From: Centropus unirufus
Lineage: Eukaryota > Chordata > Aves > Cuculiformes > Centropidae
NCBI GenBank assembly: GCA_013397695.1
Contig: VYZI01000121.1
Coordinates: forward strand, 984,411 to 1,048,410
DNA length: 64,000 nt
Direction of reading: 5' to 3'
A program made the position numbers and the translations under genes. Shown one piece after another: positions 24,681 to 37,556 of the stretch (positions are counted from its first letter, which is position 1; each line of letters begins with the position of its first letter). Under the pieces are notes generated by a model that was not told the origin of the DNA, did not search any database, and was given only the letters and a program-made list of their open reading frames with translations.

Positions 24681-27639
24681 GTGCGTTGATGTGCTCCATT
24701 GAAAGGTCAAGATACAGTGATGTGCCATATAAATATTTTTGCGTTTGGCTTCTAGTCAAGATTCCTTATCAGTTTGAAAGGTTTCTCATCCTAAATTTCT
24801 TTTCTTCTATTTTTCTTTTTCTTTTCGTTAGCCTGGAGTCAGCTCTCATGGTTTATTTGTAAATGAATTATCTTTGCTTTTACATGATTTATTTATTTAT
24901 TGTTCTTTCTTTGCCAGCGAGTGGGTACCTCTCATTGTGCTTTAGTTGCAGTTGTTTTGCAAGTCAGCTCATGGCATTGTCCTGTTTCACTTATTGCTTT
25001 GGTGTCTCAGTTCCTCTCCTTGGCCCATAAGCTTAGTGTCTGACTCCATGTATGGCATGGATGGGTACATTCAGTTGCAGCATTAACAAAGCTTTCTTTT
25101 GAGGTGCTGCAGAAATTCAGAATTGCTGAAATTTGATCATAAAAAATGCTAAGAGGCAAAGCCAGAAATGATCCTTTGAAAGCACCCTTTGATATTTGAA
25201 AGGTTGGTGAAGTGAACTTCAAAATCTTCCCCTGTTTTCTGTTGTTCCATTTCTTGTTTTCTCTCATAAAGATTTCTTTTCCCCTTCTGAAGACTTCCAA
25301 AACACACAACATTACTGAAATTCTGCTGCTCCCAGAAGAAGGTCTTTTTGTCAGTTTTGACCTGGGTTCATCTCCTCTTGCAGCTGCAGCTTCTTTCCTT
25401 TCAGGTAAAGCCAAAGCTGCTGAAATAAATGTCAGCGCTGGAGATTGAAGGCTCCATCTGATCTAGAGGAAGGGGTTAACGTTGCTAGGGGCAGCTCACG
25501 TCCAGGATCCTGTCCAAGGAAACACAACGGGCTCGGTTCTGTAGGCGAGATGTGTCTCTCATCGCCTGTGACCCACCCTTGTCTCCTGGGAGGTCCTCCA
25601 AATCCCTCCTTCCTTTTAAGCTGCTCCTCAGCCACGAGGTGATAAAGCCTTTTGGTTTGAGCTCTTATTTCCCCATGTGACCCAGAAATGAGAGACTCTG
25701 TAGCTTTTTAGGAAACACGCAGCCACATAATATTTAAGAGAGGGTGTTTTATAAATCAGGTATTTTAAGGCCTAAAAAGTTACCTTTAAAAAGACAATTC
25801 TGAATGAAACCTTTTTAATAATCACCGTGTTCTGGTTAATTGCAGTTTTCTCTTTCCTGTAGTGTTCAGCTTCTCCAAACAATACCCACAGCCTTTGCAG
25901 TGAGGGAATTGAAATGCGCTCGGCAGCTCCCTTCTGCAAAGCCTCGACAATTTTTGTCATCGATCCAAAATCTTATGCCAGTTTGCTGACGTGAGGTCAC
26001 TCTAATTTCATCCCATGGCTGCTGGTAGACAGTTTTTTGTCCCGGCTGCCCTTACCCCCTGCCCAGCTCTCTTCCCCAACCTCGTTTTGTTGGAGGTTAA
26101 TCGCTGCGTGAGGTAACTCCATCCTTGGCATGTTCTGTGATCTGGAAATTTGGTCACTAATTACTGCCTTCACACCGGAGAACGAGTCTGCAGAGTCCTG
26201 CCCTGTAAGTGACTGCGCTCCTCCATGGCTCACACCGCACAGAGGGCAATTCTGGCTAACAGGAGTCTGGTGGGGGCTGCCCAGTCTGAGCCTGGTAGAA
26301 AAATGGGCTCCTTGATAAGCTAGAGTGACTACCTAAAAAACACGTAGTGCTCCATGGTATCAAAATACCTGTCTGGAAGGGAGACTGCCCTCCTTTTAAA
26401 CAAAAGCAGCTTGTGTGATTCCTGCTTTGAGCACTCAGGACTTGGCGTGAGGCAGGGATGTAGAACCGAGGCTTATACAGAGCAGCTTCACCATCCCCAA
26501 AAATCTTGCTAGGAGGATGAAATTTTCTTTTCTTTTCCCTTTCTGGTCACGTTTTACCACTGGAGTTACTCAGCGAATTAATAGGTATAGAAATGCAAAG
26601 CTCTTTTCTTATTACACGCCATCGATCTGATTGCAGTGTCATTAATTGAAAGACTCGGGAAATGTGATGGATGGTTCAGTTCAGGATTCCACATTCGTTT
26701 TGGCATAGCCCTGCAGGAGAAAAGCTGCATGAAGCTGATTGAAGGGCTCTTTTTGTCTGACATGAATTATTCTTTCATTGTCAAACCTTGTAACAGCATT
26801 CAGACATAGGGAGATTTACAATGTGAAATCCTAAATGGGGTCTATTCTTAAAATAAAATTAGAAAAAAAGGGCTTTATCTTGCAATGTTGAAAATAGCTA
26901 GGTTTAAAAAAAACCCCACAACTATTTCTACAAATTAAATTTTCTCTGCAAAACCCAAGGGACTGATGTTTCTCACTTAATTTTAAATTATTCCAATAGT
27001 AAGGCCTTAAATGAAGAAAACAATTGCTGTAATCACATAACCGTTGTCAACATTTTTATTGCATTCAAATATATTTGTGTGAGAGGGTTGGTTTGTTCTG
27101 TCGTTTACCTAGCAGACCGATTTGTCTGCTAATCTATGAATTCCGCTTGTCCTGTAAAATAAGATGAGTTTTTCTTTGGGGGAAACCTAGGTGGGTGTTG
27201 CGTAAATGCTTATTTTGAAGGAAATGGTTCTGTACATTAGAAAACATAAATATCTGTCAGTGTTGTACACCGGCAAGATTTCATCTCTTTCTAGACTGTT
27301 TGAGGGCAGATCTTATCAAACAGCTGGGTGGTTTTCATTTTTGCAGTTGATCCCGGGCAGTTCTGTTGTTAAATTCCTGTTGCTCTTTTGTCTGTTTAAA
27401 ATTTTATGGCGTGCTCCGAGATTTGTCCGCGACATTATGAAACCCAACAATTAAAATGGAGCGTCAAAGGTGCCGATCAGCTTTGCTTTATGCGTGGCAC
27501 CGTTTACAAAGTTGATGAAGGATTTGGAATGCCAAGTAGCCACCCAAACTGTGGTCTCATTTAAAAATAAAATACTGAAATAACATTAGACGAGCTCTGA
27601 ATCAATGTCACGCCTATTACGAATGCTGGAGCTGGTAGA

Positions 27640-27712
27640 ATAGCGAGATTACACAGAGCAGACAGATTAGATGAAGAAGAGCGTTCGATTAGATTACATC
27701 TGATTAGTGGTG
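27640..27712. promoter_or_regulatory. Cluster of GATTA (TAATC) homeodomain core motifs
   Basis: Five copies of GATTA, all on the plus strand, start at 27647, 27665, 27687, 27692 and 27702, so they lie within 60 bp. TAATC is the core recognised by Lys50-type homeodomains (OTX, PITX, GSC) and also fits some other homeodomain and GATA-like contexts. The surrounding sequence looks like conserved non-coding DNA. Enhancer function is inference. Confidence 0.35.
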
Positions 27713-28176
27713 TCTGTTCATCTGTTGGTTTTAAAGAAAGCTGACTTACTTTATCAGAATGTGTGTGTTTGAAGGAGCGATGGTGTCAGGGCTCGGTCTA
27801 GGAGCTAGAGGAATTGGACATAAAATACAGTAGTAAAATAAATTATCCAGCTCTCCAGTTTCACCCCCTTCCTCCCTCAGCTCCCTTTCTCTCGGTTGGA
27901 CCTGCATGCCCAAGCAGTGGTAGGAGATAGGGGAGCCACAGGAATGATTACAGTCTTTCCCATTCTATTTAACTACTTTTCACCCCCAGATAAGTATCGA
28001 GTGATTAGTTTTCTGTTTGAACTCCTAAACAAATGCCCCTTTTCACCTGAGATGTACATTCGCAGGCAGCAGACTGGCCCGATAAAAGCGATGAGTAATT
28101 CACATTAAAGTGGGAAACAGCCTTTTCAGACACTAAGAAATAAAACGCATTGATGGGAAATGTTGCTCTCATCTCT

Positions 28177-28187
28177 CCCCCCCCCCC
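28177..28187. repeat. Poly(C) run
   Basis: Eleven consecutive C, followed by GCCCCTCCCC. It can form G-quadruplex-like structure on the opposite strand and is prone to sequencing error. Confidence 0.9.
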
Positions 28188-30118
28188 GCCCCTCCCCTTG
28201 CCTATTCTGCATGTAATACCCTCGCGTACGTATATTTTAAGGTCTCATTGTTCGGTGAAGGGCGAGATTATTTTGTACTTTTTATGATGCTTTTGTCTGC
28301 CTGGTGGGACCTCTGCCATGGGGACGGCGAGTGGGATTTGTTTCTGGTGGAGTTGCAAAGCCGGCCACTGCTCGCCGTGTTGTGCTGGTCCTCTATGTGC
28401 TGTCTTTCTTTTCCGAGAGCCTACGATAAACTCTGCGCTTGGCATATTGGAAATCTTCTGTCTCCATAGCGCCTGCAATTCCCAACAGCTAAGTTTGGAA
28501 ATGAAACTGCATGGTGGGTCAGCACAACACCCGTTTCTTCTTAAAGCCCGTTATTGCGTGATTTTGCTCTGGGACACTTGCACTCAGGGCTTCTCTGGGC
28601 AAAGACATTGTTTTACTGCAGCTTTTCTTTAATCTTGCTTCATTGTGAGCACCTTCTCTGTCGCTAGCAGTGGCTGGCTGTAATCTTCGAGCCACTCGCC
28701 TGTTCTTTAAAAGGTGAGGGAGCTGGGGAGTTATTTCTTTAAGGAGATTTTTCTGTTGTTTTAGATGGAAGCTTAATATTTTTCTTTTTAATTTGTGCCA
28801 CATAAATTTAAATAAACTCGACGTTTTCTTGGAGTCTAAAATTAAGAATGTTTTTCCTTTGGTGTCACTAATCAGCCTCCTGTGGAAGCTGATAGAAGTT
28901 GAAAGAGAGCTAACGGTAGAGGGTTGTGCAGTATGCATCCTTGCAGGACTCTGCGAGTGTATTGTATGTGAGGAAAAAAAAAAATTCTTCCTTCTCAGCA
29001 ACAAAATCTTTCTGTCAAACTGCTTAATTTTCTGAGTTCCCTGCACTTCAAAACTCGGGCTGTAATTTCTACAAATTAAATTACAGTTTGGAGCTGTAGT
29101 CACTCTTATCAAATCTGTGTAAATAACATTGTCCACAGGCTGTGTTGTCACCTTTGAAATGCTCTCTGCTCATGGATAGCAACCTCGCTCTGTCGTTTCT
29201 TGTGGTGGAGTCAGGGTGGTGCTGGATTTTGGAGCTTTCTTGTTTTATTGTTTTTGATTTTGTTCAGGGCATTATTTTTTTTTCAGTCCATTTTGACTCT
29301 TGACAGTTGACAGTTTTTAAAGGTAAAGCTCTTTTTTTTTTTGAGATTAAGAAGAAGGAGAGAGTGAAAGGTACTGTATCTTTCTTCTTAATTGTTTGAC
29401 TTAAGTGTAAAACATCTGCAAAGACCCCCTTAAAATGATCTTAAAAGCAACAGTTGCTTAATTAATAAAAATAGTAACAGATTTATCTTACCCTCTTTAT
29501 AGACTTAACTTCAGGAAATTAGGCATCCTCTGTCTCCTCTGGAACAATCAGTTTCTTATCTAATATATATGAATGTCCAAATACATCTACATCATTTGAA
29601 TTTTTAACTCGGGAACAATTGATCAAAAAATGGAAGCACTGCAACAGATCCGAGAATCTTTTAGTTTAAAGCCTTTAAGTCACCATTTATTTCCATCTAG
29701 TTAAGCTTAATTTCCTTTTATTGTGCTGCTCAAATGAAAATATACTATACCATGTCTAATTGTGTTACTATTCACATTAATAACCTGTAAGTTTACATAA
29801 CAATGAACAAGAAACATCGAAAAGGCAGAAACAGATGCAATTATTTGTTGCTAGCTAAGTTACTGTACGTGACCCAGGTGCTGTAGTACTATTTGCATGT
29901 GTTTCTCACCTTTGTTCACCCAGACACATGGGGATCTCAAGCTATTGCTGACTAATTGATAGTTGTAGTAACTGCTATAGGCTCCTTAGATTAGAAATGC
30001 ATGCAGACGTGTGTCTTGATTCAAACATTAAGGAACACACACTCTCACTTACTTACATGGGCAGAAAGTCTTCATACTATTAGAGGTGTGTGATGGAGAT
30101 AGCAGGACATAAAACAGA

Positions 30119-30164
30119 AGAGAGAGAGACACAGAGAGAGAGAGAGAGACAGAGACAGAGAGAT
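30119..30164. repeat. (GA)n microsatellite
   Basis: An imperfect GA repeat interrupted by CA units, directly visible. A polypurine strand of this kind can adopt triplex structure. Confidence 0.9.
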
Positions 30165-30354
30165 GGCATGCAGCATATATACCCCTACAAATAGTTCTAA
30201 AATGCGTTTGCAAATGCAGAAGTCTTCAGAACCATCCAACAGTTCAGCACACCCTTTTTATCTCTTCTCTGCGGGACGTCTCCATCCAGATTACTCGAAA
30301 AAAGCGGAAAAGGTGAGAGCTCTGCCATCTTAGCTCTGAATTCATCTGATTTCC

Positions 30355-30374
30355 TTTTTTTTTTTTTTTTTTTT
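30355..30374. repeat. Poly(T) run of 20
   Basis: Twenty consecutive T followed by ATCCCCCCTCTCCC. No repeat body of an A-tailed retroelement is recognisable beside it, so it is treated as a simple repeat. Confidence 0.9.
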
Positions 30375-32454
30375 ATCCCCCCTCTCCCTTGTATTCCTCA
30401 TGCCATTGTCCATTCTTATGATGGCAGCCGCCCTTGCTCTTGAATGCAAGTGTCACAGCGGGAGCAAAAAGGGTTCAGGGCTGCATTGTCAAAGCCATGG
30501 TTGCCTATTGTTTCTTAGCCTTTCACTGCTCTGCTTTTCCGAGCCTCTTTCCCTATCAGTGGCCCCTGTCAAGGGGAGGAGTAGGGAGAAAATTGCAAGA
30601 GTTAGTCGTCCTTTTTATTGCACACTGTTATGATAAACAGCCAAGCAATACATCCCACAAAATTAGGAATTATAACGACGGGACGGGGGAAAAAATTCTT
30701 TGTAGGTTTGCGTTTGTCGCTGCCCTTATGTCAAAAGCTTGGTTTCTTAGGAAAGACTTTTGTATTGGTGTTTTTTGCCCAGCAAAAAAATAGAGGCAGC
30801 TGCAAAGTGAACAGTGAGCTATTTAGCCACAAGGTAAAAATTTCCTGTTGCTATTTGGATACTGATTCTTTTCAATTTTAAGGGGGTGTGTGGGGGGGAG
30901 GAAGCATGACTGAAAGCATTTCTCGAGCTGTCCATTCATTCATCCATTCATCGATATTTTATGTTTTAAAGCCGTTGAAAATTATTTTTAAAAAGGCCAG
31001 AGACTGTTTGCAAGTTGGTTTTATGTGAAAATATCTCAGTGTAGAATGAGGTTTGTGTTTGAGCTGGTTGAATCTTGTATTGGGAAATGAGGGGGGAACG
31101 ACTGTCCTGCTCGTGCCAAAAGGTGCTTGCTTGTCAGGTCATCTAAAAGTAAAATCTTGTCACCATTTCTTCCATTCATGGGGGGAAAACTGTATAACAG
31201 AGCTTTACTTGGCATTTAAAGTCTGTGTTTCATTGTCTTGTGCGAACAGGCCAGCTTTTCCGGCGTTCAAAACTTTAGGGAGGTTACAAAGTCGTGGCCT
31301 CGGAAAGTTTTTTGTTTTACTGCGTTTGCTATTAAATTGCTCAGAAGAAGAAATTATTTCTGTAATATGGCTTTCAAGCAGAATACAAACATATTTACAT
31401 AGTCAAGTTGTAAATACTCAGTAATTTCACGTTCAGGATTTTTTTTTCTCTTGCAAACCTAACAAAGTAAAAGAAAAGCAAATGCAATTTGGTTTGTGCT
31501 TTTAAAAGCCCTTGTAAATATGACCATCTTTTAACCCTTACATTTATACTTACTTTCCTAGCTGTGCAGTATATTTAGCAGTTTGGGATTTCATTTTTAC
31601 AAGTCTATTATTACATTATTTTGACTGAGCTACTATTATACTATCAGAAAATATAAAAAGAAAAGACTACAGACCATCCCAATATATGCTTTTTCAGTCT
31701 GAATATCTAAGTCATTGCAAATGTCTAGTGCTATTTTATCATGTCTAACAATAACAGGCAGAGTGATTTCACAGATGTAAATATGGTTTAAGTCTTAAAG
31801 AAGCTTGCAAAGAAATAGTCCTTAAACTGCTGCATAATTAAAGTCCTGGTTTGGTTGTGTTTGAGTTGTCTGAATCTCCCAAGTGAGAAATGTTTGTGTG
31901 CATTTAACTTTGAAAGAAATGGGGAAAGAAATTCACCTGAATTCACTTTTAACTCTCAGGGTGCTGAAATCTGAGGAGTGGTTTGATGAACAAATTCTCC
32001 TACTCTGTCCTAAAGACAACTTGCCTTGCCTTCTATTCTCCATATTAGTCTTTTTTTACCCCTATATATTGTCTTGCTTTGCCAAGTTCTAGGTCAAGCA
32101 ATGGTCTGTTTGGAATATCTTTAGAATTGAAACTTTTTGAAGAGATGATGAAAGAACTCTGGCCTTGTTTTAAATCAACCTCTGAATGCGGCCGGGGCCA
32201 CCCTGGGAGCACAATGTTGAATTTCCATTCGACATCTGCCTTATATTTACCATTGCAGACCCGTGTCTGTGTGGAAGGAGCACTTTCCGTTGATAAAAGT
32301 TTGGGAACCCTTTTGTCAGAGGTTGTCATTTCTGTTCTCTCACTCCGGTCTGTCATTTTGTAAAATCTTTTGTCACTGGAGCTGAATGGAAAACCTGGAA
32401 TGTGTAAGACATTAAACAAATGGGGAAGAGGATTCAAATGTGTAGAGCAATTCT

Positions 32455-32580
32455 GGTTGCTTGGCTCGGAGACAGATGGTGCCTAATCCTGATTTTTCCT
32501 TACTCCAGTGTAAATACTGAGCTGTCCCACTGAAACCACGGCTGAATACTGATGCAGCATCAGGATCAGGCCTGGCTTAT
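32455..32580. repeat. Relic of palindromic amniote interspersed repeat
   Basis: The arms GCCTAATCCTGATTTTTCC and GCATCAGGATCAGGCC are near inverted copies. The intervening CTCCAGTGTAAATACTGAGC-T-CCCACTGAAA recalls an amniote family with CCAGTGTAAAT-GAGTAACTCCATTGAAG. Family name not assigned. Confidence 0.45.
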
Positions 32581-33327
32581 TTCTTTGCTTTCTGAAACTG
32601 TGGGCTTGTCTTGCAGTGCTTTATGCATCCAAAACCCTTCGTTTTACGCTTCTGATGATAGATGCCCACTGAGTGACTTCATGCTGATTGTAGACGCACG
32701 GCCTGGAGTCCCGAGTCTCAGTCATTCCTCCAGACTCGTGCCTGTAGAAGTGAGATCAGTCTGACCTTCCAGAATCTAGGAATAAATATTTGAGTAACTC
32801 GATGGGTTGTCTTTAGGTAGGTCTGAGTAGGGAAATAATCTTTCCAAAGACCTGGGGTGGAGTTTTGCACGTCTGGACATTCCTCAGCGTCAGTGGGAAT
32901 GTGGTGGGGGTGGTGGCTGGGATGTTAGATCTACCTGGGAGGAAAAAGGGTGTGCAGAGCAAAGGAAGCAACATTTGACCTCACAGGTAAAATTTGCTGA
33001 AAAACAGAGTGATTCAGGAGGATTGACTTGAAAACTGTTACAGTCTAGAGACTGAGAGAACTGTTTAGATAAACAAGGGGTAACTTTGCTCTGAGTTTAA
33101 TTTTTAAATGAGGTTTATCTACTTATTTCTCGAGACTTGTGTTCATGTTGTTTTTAATATTAAAAAAAGGTCCGTTTTGTTACTTGAGGTTGAAGTGTTC
33201 TGTGTACAGTGTCAACTCATGAAACAGGCACCTATTTAACATTTTCCTGTGGGATTTCATTTAAGCCCAACCCTTACAGTCCTGCTATGCACAGGAATAA
33301 ATTTCTCTCTTTCTTTCCCCCTAATAG

Positions 33328-33495
33328 GAGTAATTTGATGACTTCATCGGAAATTGTTTCTAAAGAAGAAAATGGGTCATCTGGATTCTTCTGAAGGAAA
33401 GTCAAGGCCAGAGGGCTCCATGAAAGACCTGCCCAACATAGAAAACGAGGATCTCACCTGCTGCCTCTTCTTCAGAGACTCACATTGAGATTCAG
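33328..33495 (+). other. Candidate exon with small ORF (38 codons), GC-AG type donor
   Basis: The left boundary follows a long polypyrimidine tract (CTCTCTTTCTTTCCCCCTAATAG), a strong splice acceptor. The right boundary reads CAG|GCAAGT, the consensus of the minor GC-AG donor class. Inside, a small ORF begins at ATG 33372 in a strong Kozak context (A at -3, G at +4), after an in-frame stop at 33339. It runs 38 codons to TGA at 33486, with a start of MGHLDSSEGKSRPEG and no transmembrane segment or domain that I recognise. All three frames contain stops before the donor, so this could be a 5'-UTR exon, a non-coding RNA exon or chance. Confidence 0.25.
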
Positions 33496-35965
33496 GCAAG
33501 TATTGTTTTACCCTGCTTGGACCTTCACTGATGAGTCCTTAGAAATGCCCGCTTCTCACCCATGAAAATTGTGTCTGTAAAGTTTTATAGTGAATCGGAG
33601 GGCCTGATCTTGTACTCCAATGTGCTTTTTCTTTCTGCCACTGGCCTGTGGGGCATTACATACTCATGAACAGCGTGGGTTTTCATAGTCCAAAATGCAA
33701 GAAAACTACCCTTAGTGAGTCGTGTCAGGAAAAGCTGATCATTAACCTGTTAGCGATTCCAAATCCTTATCCCGTTACCACCCAAGACGCAGATAGGTAG
33801 AGCCTTATCACATCAATTCACTTCATAAATAACCCATTGCATTTACTGGCCTTTTGAGTTTTACCAACCACCAGAACCAAGTCATTGCAATGAATTTTGT
33901 GTCCAGGTAGGCTTTGCATGTCATGGGCAGGACCTTCCCCAGGCATTGTTGCTGTTTTCCACATTATTGTTTACAGAATTAGGTATTATACAGTAGGGAT
34001 AAAAAGAATACAGCTTAACAGGTAGAAGTAGGATGGTTACAGCCCTGTTCAAAACGGGAGGCATCTGGAATAAGACATGGAGAGAAGTGTGGAGTGAAAG
34101 ACTAGCCAGGCAATTATTCTACTAATGGGTAGGATTATGTTGGTTTCCAGTAAATTCGTACAAATCCGTGGTTAACTATGTCCATTGAGAAGATTCTGAA
34201 TGCAGAAAGTGTAAGGGGACAGCCCCTTATCTGGTGGAGACTGCCCCAGTGTTCAACATCCATCAGAGATTTTGTTCAGCTGCAGGACATGAGGCAAGAA
34301 GGAATTCTTGTGTAAAACTCTCAGGGTTTCTGTCCTGCCCGGTCTGGGCTTCCCTGAGGCTGACAGAGCTTTGTGCTGGCAGATTTCATTCTTCCTTATT
34401 CAAAACACGTGACATAGTTTAATAAAAACAAGTTTGAAAGCCATTAGTGTGTTCTGACAACAGAAAACCTTCATGTGACAGTATTGGCAAGAAAGAGAGA
34501 AGGATTTTTTTTCAATACTTCTTGCTTTCTTTCTAACTTGGGGTGGTTCCTGTATTTTGATATTTTGTTGGGAGTGCCTCATGCGTTAATATCAATCTTA
34601 ATTCAGATTTCAGAACATCATTTAAGCTTTGCAGCGTAGCCCTATGCCTCAAGGTGAATTTCGTTACGAACATTTTTTGTGGTATAAGTTAAATTTCACT
34701 TATATGCTTGAATTCTACTCAACCGCTGTCTCCAACCTGAGTGTGGAATTCCCACATTTATTTATGTGAATACACCTTTCTGAACCAGGGCGGTCGGTGT
34801 GGAGATGTGCATGTGCTGAAAATTATGGGCATTACTTGGTTTCTTTACATTGACTTTGACTACGATGACAAGATGTTCGAGGGCTTAACATGGTTGAGAG
34901 TCAGAGGTTTGAAAGGACAACGCACAGGTTGGATTTCCACCTGCCACTTCTTCCTTTGGTTTTTCAAAGTTGTTTTGTCCATGGTTTGAGAAGGGACTGA
35001 AGTCTGATAGAAGACACTTGTCACCTTGTAGTTCCTGGTCGATTTTTTTCAGCTGCTACTGAATGTACAGTCATTTCTGTACGGCTCAGATTCCTCTTCA
35101 AGTTTTTATCAAAGCAAAAATCAAGCTTTTCACTGTTAATAATTTTCCCATCCTTCACAGATTTTCATTGTCTTGTCCAGCTTTGCCATTGGCAAAGTGG
35201 GAGGGGAATGAGATGGAGAGGCTACAAAATATGTTGTGTAGCTAGAAGGTATAATCAGCTGAGAGGACACTGCACGCAGGTGTGATCTAGCCCCAAGTGC
35301 TGAAGGAATGTGCCACCATTATTAGGTTTCAATGCTGAGAGAGCAATAAACCAGTTGCAAGTCATGTCCTTCCTACAGAATTTCTCTCAGACTTGTTTTC
35401 TGGTTTATATCTCCCTCCATTCTTCTGATGATACCCACCTTGATATCCATCTCTGGTTTATAGTTCCACCTGTGCATAGAAAATCCTTCTAATCTATGCC
35501 AAGTCATCACCTTCTCAATGCGCAAATCCCTCCTAAAAACCGCACTTCAGTATTGACCACAAGAAATTATTTATTCTTCTAATGTATCAGCGCGTTTGCC
35601 AAGGCTGTAGATAGGTTAGCTGGGCAGCAGGTACATATCCAAATGAACTGTGGGATATTTTCACTGTAACCATGGTTCTTTTTTTTTCCTTTATTTAACT
35701 TTCTCATTTTGCTCGCTTTTGATGTGAAATAAACTTCTTGAGTTAGGATATTGTGTGAAATGATTTCATTTATCCTTGTTATATATTTTGAATTCTGCAT
35801 AAATATTATGTAAGTGGTAAAAGACCGTAATTTGGGTACAAGCTGCAGCTCAGAAAAATGCCTGGTTGGCTTTAAGGCTCGGCAACACACAGTGGGCAAT
35901 GGAAATTAAAAACTAGTGGTGATTGCCAGTGGAGGAATATGTCTTGCTGAAAGCAACAGTGTGCA

Positions 35966-36072
35966 TGAAAGTCTGGATAAAGCCCTGAGTAACTTGGTTT
36001 GATCTCACCGCTGACCCTGTATTGAGCCTGAGGTTGGACTAGAGACCTCCTGAGGTCCCTTCCAACCTGCAA
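35966..36072 (+). mobile_element. CR1 LINE, 3'-terminal fragment (different subgroup)
   Basis: GTCTGGATAAAGCCCTGAGTAACTTGGTTTGATCTCACCGCTGACCCTG and GAGGTTGGACTAGAGACCTCCTGAGGTCCCTTCCAACCTG match the CR1 subgroup whose tail has CTAGAGACCTCCTGAGGTCCC. The terminal octamers are missing or decayed. Confidence 0.88.
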
Positions 36073-37473
36073 CAGCTGATGGTTTGGTGGGTGGAGGTGG
36101 CTCGATGCTGAGAAATGATGAACATTGAAATGCGTTACCTCAGACCAGTGGAAGGAGCGGGTTTCTGAAGCATGGCCTGGTGAAGAAGCAGACGGTTTTA
36201 ACCTGTGAGCATTCACCTTGTAGGTAGTGACACCTTTCCTACTGGCAGCTCGTTGTTGCTGTGCCTGATGTTAGGCAAATCCCTTAGAAGCAGCCTCATT
36301 TCTGGTATGAGACAGTGATTAAGACTGATACAGACTGCCAATTCATGCTGACGTTGGATTGAAGCTGAGTGTAACTCACCAGCCTGAACCAATTGAGGTG
36401 AGGCTGCTCATTAGGCTCCAGGTTGATGGATGTGGTAGATGGGCGACCAGCTGATGCTATCATGGGCTTTGCATGGGAGGCTGGCTGGGGCAGGGCTGGG
36501 GAGATGTCATAGGTTGATGTCAAGCCAAGAAGGGGTCAGAACCTTGGGTGGAGTAACATCTCTGATTAATTTAATTTCTTTTATCACTTTGGATGGTGTT
36601 CTCATATCTAAAGGTCTTGAAACATGCCATATGTGCAAATGTCACACGCCCCTATCTGCTTATTTAACAAACATGCATTTTTCTATTTGCATATTTTATC
36701 TTTTATTGGGATTTTTTTCTTTTTAGTCAATGCACGTGTTCCCTCTTTGAATTATCAGACAACATATTAATATGTGGTATAACAAGTAACCTACCAAACA
36801 TTAAATCTCTCAAAGAGTCTCTATTTCAGACTCTATAGGGAAAGGTGTAGGTTCATGACTCCTCTAGGAAGAAACTTGTCTAGTCTTTCCCTTACATGAC
36901 CTATTTTAGCCATACCTACTAAATTCCTAGCAGCTGAAGCCGCAGAAGGTGCCTCCTGCCTGTACTTCTATGGCTGGTAGGGCTGCTGCTTTTTTTTCCA
37001 CACAGCACAGTGGCATGGTCCACAGATGCCTGAATACGACAAGACTGGGATGGGGAAGAAGGTTCTCACACCAAGACCTTATCTGCCAGGTTGTTCTTTT
37101 TGAGCTGTGTCTGGTCATATAAATCATGCAACTCATTCTTGGATGGTGATGGTTGGCTTGTGCTTCTGGAGCAAAGTGTTTGGATTTAGCTTTCTGGGAG
37201 AACTCAGCTGTACAAATCTGACATTTCTGACATAAAGACAGGCTTTAGGAAATAGCTCTAGATTATGGAATATTTCTTCATTGTAAAAACTGCCCTTATA
37301 ATATAGCTTTTGTTTCCTTTTAAACACAAAAAACCCCTCTATGAAAGCAGAAATGTTTTGCCAGTTTTTAGCAGTGAATTCAGCATCAGACTGTGATAAA
37401 AGCTAAGATTTTAATTTGAAGCAGATGTGATTAGGACTTTCTCATTAAAGCATTTTCTCTATTGAAGACTACT
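36073..37473. other. Unique non-coding sequence
   Basis: No gene or recognised repeat. An open frame of 114 codons on the minus strand (35872-36216) overlaps the CR1 above and is not considered coding. Confidence 0.5.
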
Positions 37474-37556
37474 GGGGTTGTGCTATGCAGGGACAGGAGT
37501 AGGACCCAGTGATCCCTACGATTCCCTTCCAGCTGAGGACATTCTACGATTCTATA
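37474..37556 (+). mobile_element. CR1 LINE, 3'-terminal fragment (GATCCCTA subgroup)
   Basis: GGGGTTGTGCTATGCAGGGACAGGAGTAGGACCCAGTGATCCCTACG and CCTTCCAGCTGAGGACATTCTACGATTCTAT match the CR1 tail type that has GGACTCGATGATCC-TATGGGTCCCTTCCAGCTCAGGATATTCTATGATT. Confidence 0.92.

Larger units (their letters stand above)
23335..35965. other. 12.6-kb block without recognisable CR1, rich in conserved-looking non-coding DNA
   Basis: No CR1 fragment is recognisable across this stretch, while the rest of the window averages roughly one per 4 kb. Long parts, especially 26560-28130, 28690-29160 and 29400-31850, are AT-rich, carry dense homeobox-type AT cores (ATTA, TAAT, ATTTGCAT), and keep CpG-containing words such as CGTGGCACCG and TTACGAATG. 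That combination is typical of conserved non-coding elements near developmental regulator genes. No coding gene is recognised. This is a judgement from sequence character and was not aligned. Confidence 0.4.

Noticed and set aside
26924..29082. An 18-bp word (ATTTCTACAAATTAAATT) shared at 26924 and 29065
   Set aside because: Very AT-rich, flanks do not align, and a few such matches are expected by chance in AT-rich DNA of this size.
28519..29151. 210-codon minus-strand open frame
   Set aside because: Composition is Ser/Lys/Leu-rich as expected from AT-rich DNA, no domain or splice support is visible, and one or so frames of this length are expected by chance in 64 kb.
30355..30374. Poly(T) as the reversed poly(A) tail of a processed pseudogene or L1-type element
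   Set aside because: No cDNA-like or LINE body is recognisable beside it, and CR1-driven birds rarely make poly(A)-tailed retrocopies.
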